Of a stretch of 64,000 nt of DNA, positions 44,300 to 57,298 are shown piece after piece. The stretch is from Onchocerca volvulus (taxonomy: Eukaryota > Nematoda > Chromadorea > Rhabditida > Onchocercidae), in assembly GCA_000499405.2 (NCBI GenBank), contig HG738137.1:24000422-24064421 (forward strand), written 5' to 3'. The notes under the pieces were generated by a model. That model saw only the letters and a program-made list of their open reading frames with translations, had not been told where the DNA came from and did no database searches. Made by a program: the position numbers and the translations under genes. Positions within the stretch are counted from its first letter, which is position 1, and the number at the start of each line of letters is the position of its first letter.

Positions 44300-47200
44300 A
44301 TGCCGACACCAAATACTGAAAGACGGCATGTCGCACCAGATCGGCCGACGAGTAGTAGTTGGGTTCGGGATAATTTTATCGTTGGTAATGTGCTTGGTTC
44401 AGGTAGGCACTAACTCTTTTCATATTCCTTCAATTCTAAAAATTGAATTCATATAACGAATTGTCATTTGAATATTGTTAAATGCAGCAGAATTAATGAA
44501 TTGTGATATCTGAGCCACTCTTTAAATAAAAAGTTATGAAGCGGAAGGTTATGAATTGCTCCAATCTTCCTACTTTTCCAGTTCTTTTCTAATCTTGACT
44601 GAAATATAACTATTTTGTCTTTTGTTATATTTTCTTCAATATATGTTGAATCAAATCAGAAATCCATTATTGGCTCAGTTGTATATTTATTTCATAAGTG
44701 ATAAAATTTTACGCGAGACACGTTTGTCCACGACAATATAATCCAGAATAAAATAATTACGGCTAATCATTTAATAGTAGAAGACGGCCAATTTAATGAT
44801 AATGTTTGTATTACTGTTGAATGATTCATATGCTTCCTTTTTATACATGATAGTTACGAAAGATATTATTTAAACGCTTATAGATGAATCAAATACTGGA
44901 TATATATTCTACAATTACAGGTTATTAGTATTCTTATTTCTTTCAGGTACATTTGGTAATGTGTATGAGATAAAGTGTCGTCGAGAGCCTGGTACATCGT
45001 ATGCGATGAAAGAATTGGCAAGGAACAATTTACCGAAATTCATTGCTATGGAATTACGCATTTTGCAACGTTTTGGTGGTGCTCATAACATTATGAGGAT
45101 TCATGCAGCTCATCGGGAACGTGATCGAGTTTTCATTGTTATGGATTATTTCGAGCATACTTCTACTAAGGTATCAATAGCTAATCATTATGCTGATAAA
45201 CAGTAGTTGCATATCTGAAACGTTAAATTGCTATTTTAAAACAATATATTTTAAATTCTGGTATGATAATTATTGAGAATGTTGTACGAAAAAAATTGAG
45301 AGTGATGGTTATGTAAATTACTTTTAATCGTTCTAATTGTACTACTTTCATCAATGGCTATTATAAATTAGCAATTATAATGTTTGTATAGGTGCGTGCC
45401 ATAATTAATAAGAACATATCAAATTGCTACAATTAATAAGAACATATCAAATCGTGAATTCGTTTATTTTTTAATTAAATCATAATAATTTTCTTTTTTT
45501 ATAGGAAATCATAGCTTCTATTACAGTACCAGAAATTCTGGATTATATGAAGAATTTGTTGGATGCACTGAGGTATCTGCATGGAAAAGGTATCATTCAC
45601 CGAGATGTTAAGCCGTCTAATTTCCTTTACAATCGATCAAAACATAAGTAAGTTTCAGATTTTAAAGATGATTAGAAATTCAAAGGATTCAAACCTATAT
45701 TGTTTCATCCAACTATATTTTTAAGATATTGTTTAATTGATTTTGGTCTTTGTGAAGAAATATCCGATAGACATCCATCACGGAAGCTTATGAGAAGTCA
45801 CCATGGCGTAAGTCTGAAAATTTATCTGATCTTTGCAATCGTTTTCATTCCCTAAAAATTTCCAAAATATGAACTAAACTGGGTGAAATTAATTGAACGA
45901 CTCGATAATCTGTGCGGTAAATCTCATCCGAAAAATCAGATAAGATCATAAATCGATATACATTGTAATGAATAATGGAATGCTACTCTTTTTATTCTTG
46001 ATTTTCAATCAGTCATCAACTTTTGTTGTTTTGTCGATTTTCTTTTAGATAGGAGAAAGAAATGCTTTGAAAAGTCTCAAAGTGTCGGATCAAAATCGTA
46101 AGATTTGCGAGAATAATGAAGCAAGAAGAGGAGTTAAACGAAAGGCATGTGATTGTTATGGTTTGCCACGTGTCTGTGATATATGCACCAAGAGGCCTCG
46201 ACTTCATGTCAACAAAGTTAGTATTTACACTTTCTGTGAGATATAAACGTAAAGTATGAGTTAAATAGAAGCATGGAATGAATGTCGTAATTATAAAGTC
46301 ACATTTTAATTCTCTCTTTTAACGATTTTCAATTTATCTAGTATGATTTACTTCATATGATGCAAACAGATAAGATAATAAAGTACTTTCAGGCTGGGAC
46401 ACCGGGTTTTCGAGCCCCGGAAGTGCTACTTAAATATCGACATCAAACCTCTCTAGTCGACATCTGGTCGGCCGGTATTACATTCTTATCTTTACTTTGT
46501 CGTAAGCATCCGGTGATGCGACCAAATGATGATTATGAAGCAATCGGGCAAATGGCTATTATTTTTGGTTCGGAGCCAATCGAACAACTTGCGCAAAAAA
46601 ATAATTCAATCTTATTAGCTAGCTGGGATTTTCCTGGTCTTGATATGGTCAAATTCGTTAATGCCATACGGAATGGTTCATATTTTATGATATAATTTTT
46701 TTATAGTCATGATGTATAGACACATCTCACATTGTCACATGCCCAAAATGTTCTATCAAATTATAATTGATAGATCAAAAATGGATAGTTAATATAAGAA
46801 AAACATAGGAATGATACCAATTTGTATTTTTTTTTCGGAAATTCATTTTTCATATTTTTCAGATGAAATACCGCGGCAAGGTAAATACTGTGATACCTGT
46901 AGAAATCTTTTTTTTGGCAATTATGGTGCGAATTGCATGTGTCGTATATCCGAAGAACATTCACTGAGGCAACTTGCTCCTGGTGATTCCGATTTTGAAT
47001 CATAATTTTTTTTTTTAGATTTATAGCTGGTTTCGGTTTCACTATTTTTAAGTTGTTATGATGTTTGCTTAGTTCAGATATTAAATTTCTCCTTGATACT
47101 TGGCAAGGACATTGTGATATTACCTGCAAATTTTTATTAGGCCAATTATTTGCTTAATTTTAATTTACAATTTTCTTCATAGGAAAGTCAATTATCTTTG

Positions 47201-47583
47201 GTCATGAACTAATGGCCCGAGACCTTTTTTTTTTTGATGGGGAAATACTAATTGCTAAGAATTCACAATAATAAATAGACAGATATTGAAATACTCTTAT
47301 CTTTATTTATGGTTAAGCAAGATCAGATATGAATTTTTTTTTTGTTGATTTATATTTTTATTAGAGCTGGTTTTTTGTATTTTCAATGCTACGACTTCAC
47401 TATTAGTTGGGATAAAAGTAATAGGGACAAAGCAGAAAATCTTCGCGATGCTTCATTTTTGTTTCATTATTTTTTAAACAAATTTCAGATGAACGTCAAG
47501 CATTTGAAATATTGAAAAGGTGTCTTATCATTGATCCAGATATGCGATATACTGCTGAAATGCTTTCAGCATCATTTTCTTAA
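44300..47583 (+). CDS. cdc-7: CDC7-family (DDK) protein kinase (8 exons)
   Basis: Exons 44300-44402, 44947-45170, 45505-45647, 45726-45807, 46049-46216, 46393-46675, 46863-46982 and 47489-47583 give 405 aa. Kinase motifs: GSGTFGNVY (33-41), YAMKELA with catalytic Lys56, [13 protein letters not shown] (from 141), DFG (162-164) and [12 protein letters not shown] (from 241). CDC7-specific features are CDCY..PRVCDIC (218-230), which sits before the activation-loop end as in human CDC7, and a second cysteine cluster [12 protein letters not shown] before the last lobe ([20 protein letters not shown]). CDC7 with DBF4 phosphorylates the MCM helicase to fire replication origins. The chain is shorter than the human enzyme (574 aa) because the kinase inserts are reduced. 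In exon 7 an in-frame stop lies 20 bases past the chosen donor, so intron retention would truncate the C-lobe. Confidence 0.92.
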
Positions 47584-48451
47584 TTGCTTGCGACAAGAAC
47601 TCATGTTTAGTATGGATTTTTGAATTTTATTCTTATTTCTTCGAATGACTGGAACATTGGTAAAGGTAAACTGAAATAAAGGCTAGACTTTTGCCATTTT
47701 ATGATCCTGCATAAACCGCAAAAATTAAGTTAAAACAGCCTGTCACTTGCACAGTGTTTTCAGATGAAGTACATTTGCAGGAATTGAAGTCAAAATGACT
47801 AGTCTTTTTTGAGGTCACTTGAGACATCTATTTCTGTTGTTTTTTTGAATTGCTCAGTCCTATTATAAATTTAGATTCGGATATGTTAAGTAATTCCTCA
47901 GATTAATCCTTTTAATTGGATAAGTTATTTTATACTGTTAATTTTTTTTATTTAACTTTGCGATTATTACGTCACTTATGTACCTGATTATTAATTATCT
48001 GCTATTATAATACCATTTTCTAACTGATACCCGAAGTATTGGAAATTAATTCAGATTCGTTGCTGAGTTTTTGTCTGTTATTGAAGTGCTAATCTCAAAA
48101 TATCAATCTTTGGAATTTTTTTCTTCTCCCTTCAGAATTTTATCTTGGTCTCTCAAAATCATACAAAACGATGTTGATTACTTGGTTGAGCCATTCGTTA
48201 CGTGCATTGCACATCATATTTACTCCTAGAAAAGTAAGGAATAATTTTGTCAAGATCCGGTTTATTTTATTTGAATGCGATTCATGAATGTAAGTTGAGA
48301 ATTTTTATTTTCCTTTTTTTTTCCCTGCAACTGTTTATGAAAATATAAATTATACAATGTTTTATTTATGCATTAATTTTATTGCATACATTTATGCATG
48401 AATTGTTTTATTTTGTTGCTCTTTAGACAAAATTATTTTTTTATTATTATG
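47584..48451. other. convergent spacer between CDC7 and GPAT
   Basis: Both genes end here. No ORF or repeat of note; AT-rich with short poly-T runs. Confidence 0.5.
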
Positions 48452-50701
48452 TCAATGAAATTCTACTATGCTTGATAATACTGGTGATTTGATACCATTC
48501 AATGATTTTGACAATTTCATCGACTTCTCACAATCTGTTCGTTCATTAATGAGATCTATGAAGCATTTTGCTATATTTTCCATCTGCAACATTTTCATCC
48601 GCTGTTGTTCACTTTTTGCATACCATAAGCGACCGTCTAAAGTGATACTTTCGACATCTGCACTGAATATATATGGAATCATTCATTAGCAATGACATAA
48701 TTAGACTCTAATGATAATATAATCATTTTTTTGCTCTGATGTGGTGTATCGAATCGTGATTAAGGATTCGCTGTTTTTGCTCTAGAATCATTCAGTTATT
48801 TTACTTATTGATTAGACTGCCGATGATTGAGAATTCAGCTGCTGTTATTTTCGCTTCTGTACTAAATGTACGAATTTAGAAAAAGGAAAAAATGGTAGAA
48901 AATATTACAAAGCAGAATGCAATTCTTGCATTTTTAAATATTCCTTTCTTGATATTTGTTTTTGCTTTTTAATATATTAATTAAAAGTTTAAAATAATAA
49001 TTCATTTACGTTTTAGCTATAGCTTCCTGAACTCTTTGCGCAAAATCTTGATTACTTTCATCGAGTCGTTTTTGATGTGGCTCCAAATAAGTGACATCAT
49101 AAACTATTGCCCACGACGTAAGTATGCGTAATAAATAACGCCAAAATTTTTGTTCCGACCAAAATGAATCTCCAAAACGTGCATTCTGCCTGAAAAATGC
49201 TTAATTTTATTTGCCTTTAAACCAGTAAATTTCAGATATTTGAATAATATGGAAATCTATTTTGGTATTATTACCTTATTGCTATAGGATAAATAATAAC
49301 ACTATCTTCGAAAACAGCTCTTCGGAATTGTAGAACACGTGTGTTATTCGTGCAGTAGCCTTCGGGAAATAATAATACTGGGCCATTAGACTAAAATTTA
49401 TTGTGAAATAATTTGGAAAATAATTTGAAATCTTCTAGAAGAGAATTTCTTAACTGAAGATTGAATCATTATTTCAAACTTCGGTAACTGAATTGAAGAA
49501 AAAAAAATGTAAAGAGAATAATTTTTAAACTTCAAACCTTTGCTTCTCGAAGTACTTCATCCATGAAACGTTTACGATCTGTGATACTGCTTCGTTCGAG
49601 CCATAGTGTTGGAATAAATTTTTCAGCAAGAGTTTCAAGAAACCAAACAAAGCCACCATGACGTTGACCGGTTACTGTGAAACCATATCCATCACTGGGA
49701 TCAATGTCAGCGTAAATTACCTGCACATCGTTTGGTGATAAATGATTTGCCACTGCAATACCTGAAAATTATATTGGAAAAATAGATGTAGAAATTATGG
49801 AATTCATGTATCAGAAAACTTTTACGTATCAAAATTCATATAGTATTGTCAGTTTTACTGTAGATAATATGTCTCTTGATGCAAATATGTAATTACTACT
49901 GTTATATTATAGAAGTTAGCAAAAGAGCAGAAATATGTTGTGTCAATAATTTGCATAATTTAATTTCCAAATCTGGAAATTGGCTTAACTGATATGACTC
50001 AATCTTAAAATATTAAGTAAAAAGAAAAATAATAATACATATCTGGTTGCTTAGGCCGATATTGACGATTATGATACTTCGCTACAAGGCCAATTCCGGC
50101 GCAAAACAAACGAGAATACGTGACACCAACACGTATTCTCTGTTCATCAGTCATTTCCATGAAATGATCAGCAACAATAGCACTTGTGGAGAAAACGAAT
50201 GAAATGAGTATTAGGCAGAATCGTATGGGTAGCAAAATACCATAACGAAATGTTAGTGCGACAAAATAACCAAAAATGTGCTGTAGTGAAATGTGACGTT
50301 CCGCATCCGGAAATGGTAACCGGTCAGGACGTTCCAATAATGTATTATAAAATGATGGAGCTGGTTCGAATGCGACGCTTATTTGATCCTGTCAATAACT
50401 GATAATAAAATCTAATACTTTGAAAGAACATAATAATTAAAAACTGTTTAAATAACTCATAAGTATTAATTAGATTTTAAAAAATAATTTCGGCATATTA
50501 TATCAAAATATGTGGTTTGGTTTAATACTATCTTTATACTGCATCAAAATCCATTAATTTCAATTTTAAAACTTCATAATAATTTGATTTATTGCTTAGC
50601 TTTGTACTACGAAATATTTTAAAAATCGAATTTATTTTTATGTATCACTAATATTAATTTCCGAGTATTACATTTCAAAATTTGACTTGATCCTTTTGTT
50701 T

Positions 50702-50766
<65 letters not shown>

Positions 50767-51432
50767 AGTTTAGCGTAAGGCAAACTGCATGAATTTAAAC
50801 GAGTAAGTTTTAAAAATAATGCTAAAAATTATAAAAAATCCAATGCACACAATTCAACCTGAAGGATTGCCTCGAAGCCAGCCTTGAATGCATCCGAACA
50901 AATATCAAATGCACTTAGCATTGGAATTTCACTATAATATCAAATATTTAGTGCAGATAAAAAAAAAAGAAAAATTTAATACAAATTAGTACATATATAT
51001 TAAAATTAATACTAAAAAAAAATTAATACTAAATTTATTTGAAAAGATTTTTAAAAATTTTAAGGAAATTTAACTTCTCAACTGATTCAGTTTAACCTTT
51101 TTGAAATAAATTAAATTATTGATTTTATTTCTCTTCAAGAATAAACAAGAATTTCAAAAATAATTTAATTTCAATTACCTGAATAGAAATGAAGATGGCG
51201 AGTTATCATGATGTTTCCGAAGCGATGATACATTGCATCGTTTGATAATTGCTGGCCAAAAAGTATCAGCTCGTGGATATTTATGCGGATAAAAATTTTG
51301 GACAAATTTCACCAATCTTATGTATAAATGTGGTAATGGTCCCCAACCATATCCAAAAATTATTAGGAATACGGTAGTTAGTACTAATCCCAGTAACCAT
51401 CCAATATACACAGATAGAAATATGATGAGCAT
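48452..51432 (-). CDS. GPAT3/4-type glycerol-3-phosphate acyltransferase (7 exons)
   Basis: Exons 51432-51179, 50931-50859, 50388-50043, 49761-49538, 49390-49275, 49189-49010 and 48662-48452 give 467 aa (human GPAT4 is 456). Order of features: an N-terminal membrane anchor (LLGLVLTTVFLIIFGYGW), a second hydrophobic pair (LPIRFCLILISFVF), acyltransferase motif I NHLSPNDV (catalytic H231-x4-D236), GQRHGGFV, LWLERSSITDR, motif III LFPEGYCTNNT (307 on), IYPIAIR, then FGDSFWSEQKFWRYLLRILT and DGRLWYAKSEQQRMKM. These follow human GPAT4 closely. The enzyme makes lysophosphatidic acid at the ER in triacylglycerol synthesis; C. elegans acl-4/acl-5 are the likely counterparts. The intron between exons 3 and 4 appears to begin with AT, not GT. 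An acceptor-like ttttcag lies 47 bases before the ATG. Confidence 0.88.
50703..50764. repeat. (AT)n microsatellite
   Basis: About 60 bases of alternating AT in the second intron of the acyltransferase gene. Confidence 0.9.
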
Positions 51433-51587
51433 ATCCTTCTCTTGAGGATATTTTATAACAAAATTCCCGCAATATACACTGAAAATTTAAATATTATACT
51501 CATAAAAGTTCGTTTCAAGTAATTTCAAAAAAAATATTGAAGCAAATTAAAATTCGATAACTGAAAGCAAGCAGATCTTCTATTACA

Positions 51588-51720
51588 AGCGCATCTGGCA
51601 ACTTCCTTGTAAAACTGCATCAGCAAATTTCCTTATTAGGATTGCATCCAGCAAGTTTCTCTTTATGTTTGCATTCAGCAAGCTACCCTGTTATAATTGC
51701 ATCTGGCATTTCATCGCATT
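51588..51720. repeat. degenerate ~27-bp tandem minisatellite
   Basis: Units beginning gcatctggcaa, gcatcagcaaa, gcatccagcaag, gcattcagcaag and gcatctggcat recur every 25-28 bases, each followed by a T-rich half. About five copies, upstream of the acyltransferase gene. Confidence 0.7.
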
Positions 51721-52500
51721 TTAGCCAATTCGACAACATCTCACTGCATGTTTAATCCTCTTTCTAATTCCATTTATTGTTATGTAGAACAGATCAAAAA
51801 CATCGAAGATATTTTCGTCTTCATCATGCTGAACAAAGCAAGCTATAATAATGGGATTATGTTTGAAATTATGAAAAAAATGGGAAAAAAAATGACAAAA
51901 ATAGAAAAATTGACAAATATATATAATTTTTTGAATTTTTAAATTTTTATATAAATAAATTAATATGATTTAAAAAAAAAAAGTTATTCTAATTATTAAC
52001 CTCTAAAAACAATAAGATATTAAATTTATCAGCTTTTCTTTTTTGTCTTTTTTGTCTTTTTTTTTTTTTTCAAAGTACTCAAATAATACTTCCTTCATAT
52101 TACAACTAAACAATCTGCAATAATTTCGATCGATTAGCACATAAACAAAATTTTCTCAAAAAAAAAAAAAGAATAGTTTAGTAGGAGTCTCATAGTAAAT
52201 AGAAATAGGAAAAGAATCAGTCACTAAGTGAAAGAGAAATAAAGACCTTTGATTTCCTATTCAACAAAAAGTTAACAGAAAATCAAATGAGCTTCAGATT
52301 TTTTATTCAGCAAAATTATTTGTGGAAATATAAAAGAAAATAAGATTTTGGAGTTAAGAATTTTTAATAGGCTTTTTTTTTGTAAATAAAAAAAAAAAGT
52401 TTATTTTGATAATTAAAATAAACCAAAAAAAGAGGAAAAAAAACCGCTTCTAATCTCACCATTCGACCAAAGGTTAATTATATATTGCTGAAATATATGA
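51721..52500. other. AT-rich intergenic
   Basis: No gene. Poly-T and poly-A runs at 52056-52070 and 52158-52170. Confidence 0.5.
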
Positions 52501-52539
52501 ATGATGTACTACCTTAGTAAAAATTGGGTTACTCCCTCA

Positions 52540-52925
52540 TCGTACACACATACATATACACATACACACGTACATACATATGCGTACACAGCATATGCAC
52601 GTGTAAAGAGCATACACACGTACACACGAGTATTTGAACTCAACGTTTGGCTCATCCCACAGCGCCAGTTCTGCTTGCCAAAAATGGCGTACGTGGAGCA
52701 CACATTCAACGTCTACGCTTCATTCAAGTATATGAGACATCAAACTCATCAAAAGTTTGAGAATAGGTTGAAGACGTTCCGTCCCACAATTCCTCTAATC
52801 ATTCGCTTTACCGAATATAACTGCTTTATTACGTGCTCCAGTATCCTGAGGGAAATACATACATACATAATATACATACACATACACATTCACACATACA
52901 ACATACACACACGCACACACACACG
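52540..52925. repeat. compound CA / TACA microsatellites flanking a unique core
   Basis: 52543-52630 and 52855-52925 are impure acac/acatac repeats. About 220 bases of non-repetitive sequence (tcaacgtttggctcatccc onward) separate them. The Thr/His-rich ORFs on the + strand and Cys/Val-rich ORFs on the - strand are translations of the repeat. Confidence 0.85.
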
Positions 52926-53040
52926 AATCAAATGACATTGTGTCATGTGATTTATATTGATGAAGGAAATGCAGTGACGTTAATATGCAAACGGAGCAGA
53001 AAGAAAAAAGTCTTTAAACAATGTAACAAAGGGTAAATTA

Positions 53041-53262
53041 ATTTATATAACTAAAAAATGTAAATTCTTATCATTTTTATACAACACTTCAAATTCTTCA
53101 CCGATCGATTTGAAATTTCGACACAATGTTGCATTCGAATAAGATGTGTTTTTATCCAGATAAGGCCCGCGTTTTTTTTTTTTTTTTTGAAGATTTAAAA
53201 TTCCAAATCAATCGGTTAAAAACTTGAAACGTTGTGTGCAAATAAACAAGTATTTACATAGA
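53041..53262. mobile_element. degenerate Helitron-type derivative
   Basis: It contains the family's subterminal blocks: ttgcattcgaataag near 53128, tcaatcggttaaaaacttg (53210-53228) and a right end gtatttacatagatt. The left end (tatataactaaaaaatgtaa) is weak. No coding sequence. Confidence 0.5.
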
Positions 53263-54113
53263 TTAATTAATTTACTCGTTGTTAATTAGAACACTATCAA
53301 GTCACCTAATACATTTAATTAGAACAGTATCATAACTTAAAAAAAAAACGTCTAAACTTAGTGTAGAAGGGTCTACAAAAAAAAGAAAAAAAAATTAAAA
53401 ATGCAGAAAATTTTTCAGTTTAAATCAGTAAGAGATAAGAAAAAGTTGAGAAATTGATCAATTTCATATTTTTCACATATTATTTTTGAAATAAATCATT
53501 TTTAATATAAAACTTCTAAAACGAAAACAACTTTTTTATAATGTCAATTGAATTTAAAAGATCGAAAAAAAAGTAGAATAAAATGAAAAAATCCATTAAT
53601 TTTATATTATTGATATATTATTTCTGAAATAAATCATTCTAATATAATATGGAAATTCTGAAAATCGATGCATTGCAGTTTTTTAACTTCTGAAATTCAG
53701 CTGAATATATTTTATTTTTTGTCAATTACTAAAACAAAAATTTACAGTGGAATGTAAGTTTATAAACCATTACTAATACTATTGTCATTCACTGGTGATT
53801 GGATTATCATAATTTTTTAGGTTTATTTTAAATTCTCGTATTAAAATACATGAAAACTAAACATGCTAGAATTTAATAGCTAATAAATTTTATACATGAA
53901 TTTGCTTTTAAAACTTGAGTTTTAACTGAAAAAAAAGAAAGAATGGAAAAAGTATATTAATGAAATTTTGAATAATTAAAATACTAAGCAAAAAAAGTGA
54001 AAGATTCAAGTAACAAACTATTGCTAATATCTTTTCACTCATTAATATTTAAGTGCACAAATTTACTTCAATCCCCATCTTTCCACTGTTTTTCTTCCTT
54101 CTTTATTCAAATT
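53263..54113. other. AT-rich spacer
   Basis: No gene or structured repeat. A loosely repeated pair (aattgatcaatttcatattttt near 53452 and ccattaattttatattattg near 53593) suggests an old ~140-bp duplication. Confidence 0.35.
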
Positions 54114-54194
54114 GCTGGATCCGCCTATGCGGAGCGTGGCTGAGACAGATAGTTATGGGGGCCGACTACGCTTCTCGTGTCCGACTCCAGCTAG
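54114..54194. repeat. CTAG palindrome module, third copy
   Basis: GCTGGA (54114-54119) pairs with TCCAGC (54186-54191), and a small internal hairpin CCGCctatGCGG sits at 54121-54132. It ends in CTAG directly before a Helitron-type TC terminus. The 81-bp size and short stems superficially recall a tRNA cloverleaf, but no anticodon or T-loop sequence is present. Confidence 0.55.
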
Positions 54195-54519
54195 TCCATA
54201 TATATATATATATATAAATGTTCGTTTGTTCAAAATCTTAAATCTCCAAAAGTTCTTAAATAGGCGCCTTATCTATATTAATTCAAAATCTTAAATATCG
54301 GGAAATCCCTACCTAGTGCTTTGAAATTTTGACACAAAGTTGCATTCGAATACGCGCTTGTTTTCATATACACATTGCTGTAGCTCAGTTAGGTTAAGTA
54401 GAAAAAAGAAAAGAAAGCGCATGTTTCTAGTGTTGCGGAAGAAAACTGATACTTTGTAGTTTGATTTATAGTTGGTTGGATTGAAGATTGATTCTTGCAA
54501 TTATGATTCGGCGTAAATA

Positions 54520-56850
54520 ACTGATGATTGTTCCATATTCGCCTTTGCTATTAAAAACATACAAAGCGCACATAAACATGGAATACTCTAACTCCTTTAA
54601 ATCGATCAAATACTTTTGCAAGTCCATGAATAAAGGCAGCAACAGGCAATTTTTGGCATGCAGTCAGAAAGAAGTGATAGGAATTACATGCGGGATTACA
54701 TATCGCGACTGTTTGATACGGTATTACATATCGATGAAATCGCACAGTATTAGGCTGAAAGATACATGAGCAGCAATGAAGCGTATGGCGAATTCGTTCA
54801 TTTCCCATATATGAACGAAGTCCAGCTATTGTTCACTTAGCAGTACATCTAGAAAATAAATAACGCATTTATTTCACAGCTGCAAATGTGCAACAGATAG
54901 TCCTTGAATCCACCGGCTACACGTTAACTGCTTTCTTCTTATTATGTTAAAATGACACATTTGCAAAAAACTGCTATATTCGGAAGTGTCTGTGTATTAC
55001 ACATAAAATGCGAATAAGAAAATCATTTGAACGACGAAAAGGAGGAGAACCAATTGATGGACAACCTGGAATATTCAAACAAATTACGATAGGAAGATTG
55101 TACATCATGCATCCTAATCAAGTCGAATGCTTCTTCCTTCGCATGTCGTTAGGAAAATGTACTCAGTCCAACCGTCTTCCAGTAATTAAAATTTGTCAAC
55201 AGCGTTACACATGCCACTTTCCTCAGTGCATGCAAGCTTGAATTTATTGGAGAACGACCGACTCTGGAATGCATGCATTAATGACGCATGCAACATATCA
55301 CATCCAAATCAAATTCGTACACTGTTTGCAATCATATTAATCGCCTACTCTCCTTCATCTCCAACAAAATTATGAGAGAAAAGTAAATTGCATATGGCTG
55401 AAAATATTCTCCATCGAATGCGCAACGAAAATTCAAATATGAACATGGATTTCACAGCAGAAATCTACAACGAAGCATTGATAATGATTGAAAACTTGTG
55501 CTTATAAATGGCAAACAAAATTGCAACATGATTAATGTCATATATGCAATCAAATATTCCTAACTAATGCTTGAGCAAAAAACCATTTATGATCAAATAA
55601 AGCAAATTGTCAATGAGGGAGTAGAAGAAATCTTCTTTCTAGATACTCCAGGAGAAACCGGTAAGACGTTCATAATTAGATTGATTTTGGCTGCAATTCG
55701 ATCCCTAAATAACATAGTTTTAGCTTTTGCATCATCCGGAATGGATGCAACATTGCTACCAAGTGAAAAAACTCTCAGTTTTTAAATTGCCATTGAGCAT
55801 AAAATTCATTGAAACTGCCGCATGCAACATTTTCAAAACATCGGGCATAGGAAAAGTATTGCAAAATGCAACTTATTGTTTGGGATGAATGTACAATGGC
55901 GCACAAAAAATCGGTCGAGGCTCTTGATCGATCACTGTAATATCAGACCATATTGCTTGCAGGAGATTTCAGGTAAACATTACCTTTAATACCTCAATCG
56001 ACATCAGCGGACGAAATAAATGTTTGCTTCAAATATCTACTTAGTAGCGACACATAAAGACGTGAATAATATTGTGAAGTTCGTCGAAAGTCATTGTTTT
56101 TGGTTGCAAGAATAGTTCGTTCCTCAACTAATCATTATTCTTATAATTGGTTTGAATTATGGGAAATACTTTCTCAACCAACTCTTCTTCTAACTTTAGT
56201 AAATCGCAGAAGTTTTGAGGCAATAAAATTATCGAATTGTGAGCAGATCAACTAGCATTTTTCCGTTCCCAATTTCCAGCAATTGATGTGAGAATATTCC
56301 AGTTGATCGATCGTTTTGCAGCTGAACAGGCATATTGTAGTTAATTCTAACTATCAAAGCGAGGCAGTCACAAACAAGCTCGTCGACAATAAAATTGTGG
56401 AAGCAGATGAAGCTGTTAATTATCCAACAAAATTCTTGAATTCACTCGATCTGCCAGAGATGCCACCGCACGTACTGCAATTGAAAATTGGCTTGCCAAT
56501 TATCATGTTGCGAAATACCAACCAGCGAAGACTTTGCAACGGCACACATCTTGAATAAAAAAAATTCATGAGCAATGTCGTAAAGGAACAGTTTTGACAA
56601 GACCTTTCAGAGGTGAAGATATCTATATTCCTTGCATTCCTATGATTCCACGGACATGCAATTTCAATTTCAGAGATTACAATTCCCAATTCGATTGACG
56701 TTTACATCCACCATCAACAAAACTGAGGGTCAATTTTTGGAATTGTGTGGTTTAGATCTAGAGACTGATTGCTTCTCACATCGACAATAATATATTACGT
56801 ATTCTAAAGTTGGTAACCTGACAACCTCCATGTCTGGACAGAATAACAAA
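54520..56850 (+). pseudogene. RepHel replication-helicase relic
   Basis: Pieces in several frames, in the normal order: IVPYSPLLLKTYKAHINMEY and SIKYFCKSMNKGSN (54524-54769), the region just after the Rep endonuclease domain; FERRKGGEPIDGQPGIFKQ and TIGRLYIMHPNQVECFFLR (55008-55241); LNLLENDRLWNACINDAC; Walker A DTPGETGKT followed by SLNNIVLAFASSGMDATLL (55567-55785); LIVWDECTMAHKKSVEALD (55862-55930, other frame); NYPTKFLNSLDLPEMPPHV and QLKIGLPIIMLRN (56316-56558); and INKTEGQFLELCGLDLETD (about 56715-56770). The many frameshifts show that it is dead. The HUH two-His and Tyr motifs are absent, so the 5' part of the gene has been deleted. Confidence 0.88.
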
Positions 56851-57298
56851 AAAAAATTGTATACCCACAAATAATATGAAGTAAATCGCTTGAACGAAAC
56901 ATTTTCATTATATACTATCATGACCTCGACATTTGTGAGGCGCAACTACATTTCCCGCAAGTCAAAAAATAAACGAATTACATTCCTTACAAAGCAAAAA
57001 ACATACGACAAGCTTAAATTACTCGCCGCATTTTTTAAAAACACGCGCCTATTCGAATGCAACGCGGTATAAAAATTTCAAATCAATCGATAAAGAACTT
57101 GAAACGTTGGAGGAAGTAGTGGAATCAATGCGGAAAGTAAGCGTGGTGAATAAATTCTGTCCACTCATAAGGCGGGGTGCGGGGCAGAATCAAAAAATTC
57201 AGCCTACTCATAAGGCCGTGGTGTAGGGTGGAGTCAAAAAATTCCGCTTCCTCACTTCTTTTTAATTATCACGGATGTGAAACGTGAAAAAAAGTATG

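Noticed and set aside
52501..53036. Thr/His/Tyr-rich ORFs on both strands
   Set aside because: They are translations of CA and TACA microsatellites with no splice context.
54114..54194. tRNA-like cloverleaf
   Set aside because: An acceptor-like stem and one small hairpin exist, but there is no T-loop GTTCGAATC-type sequence, no sensible anticodon arm and no CCA-side features; the related modules at 7096 and 23222 fold differently.
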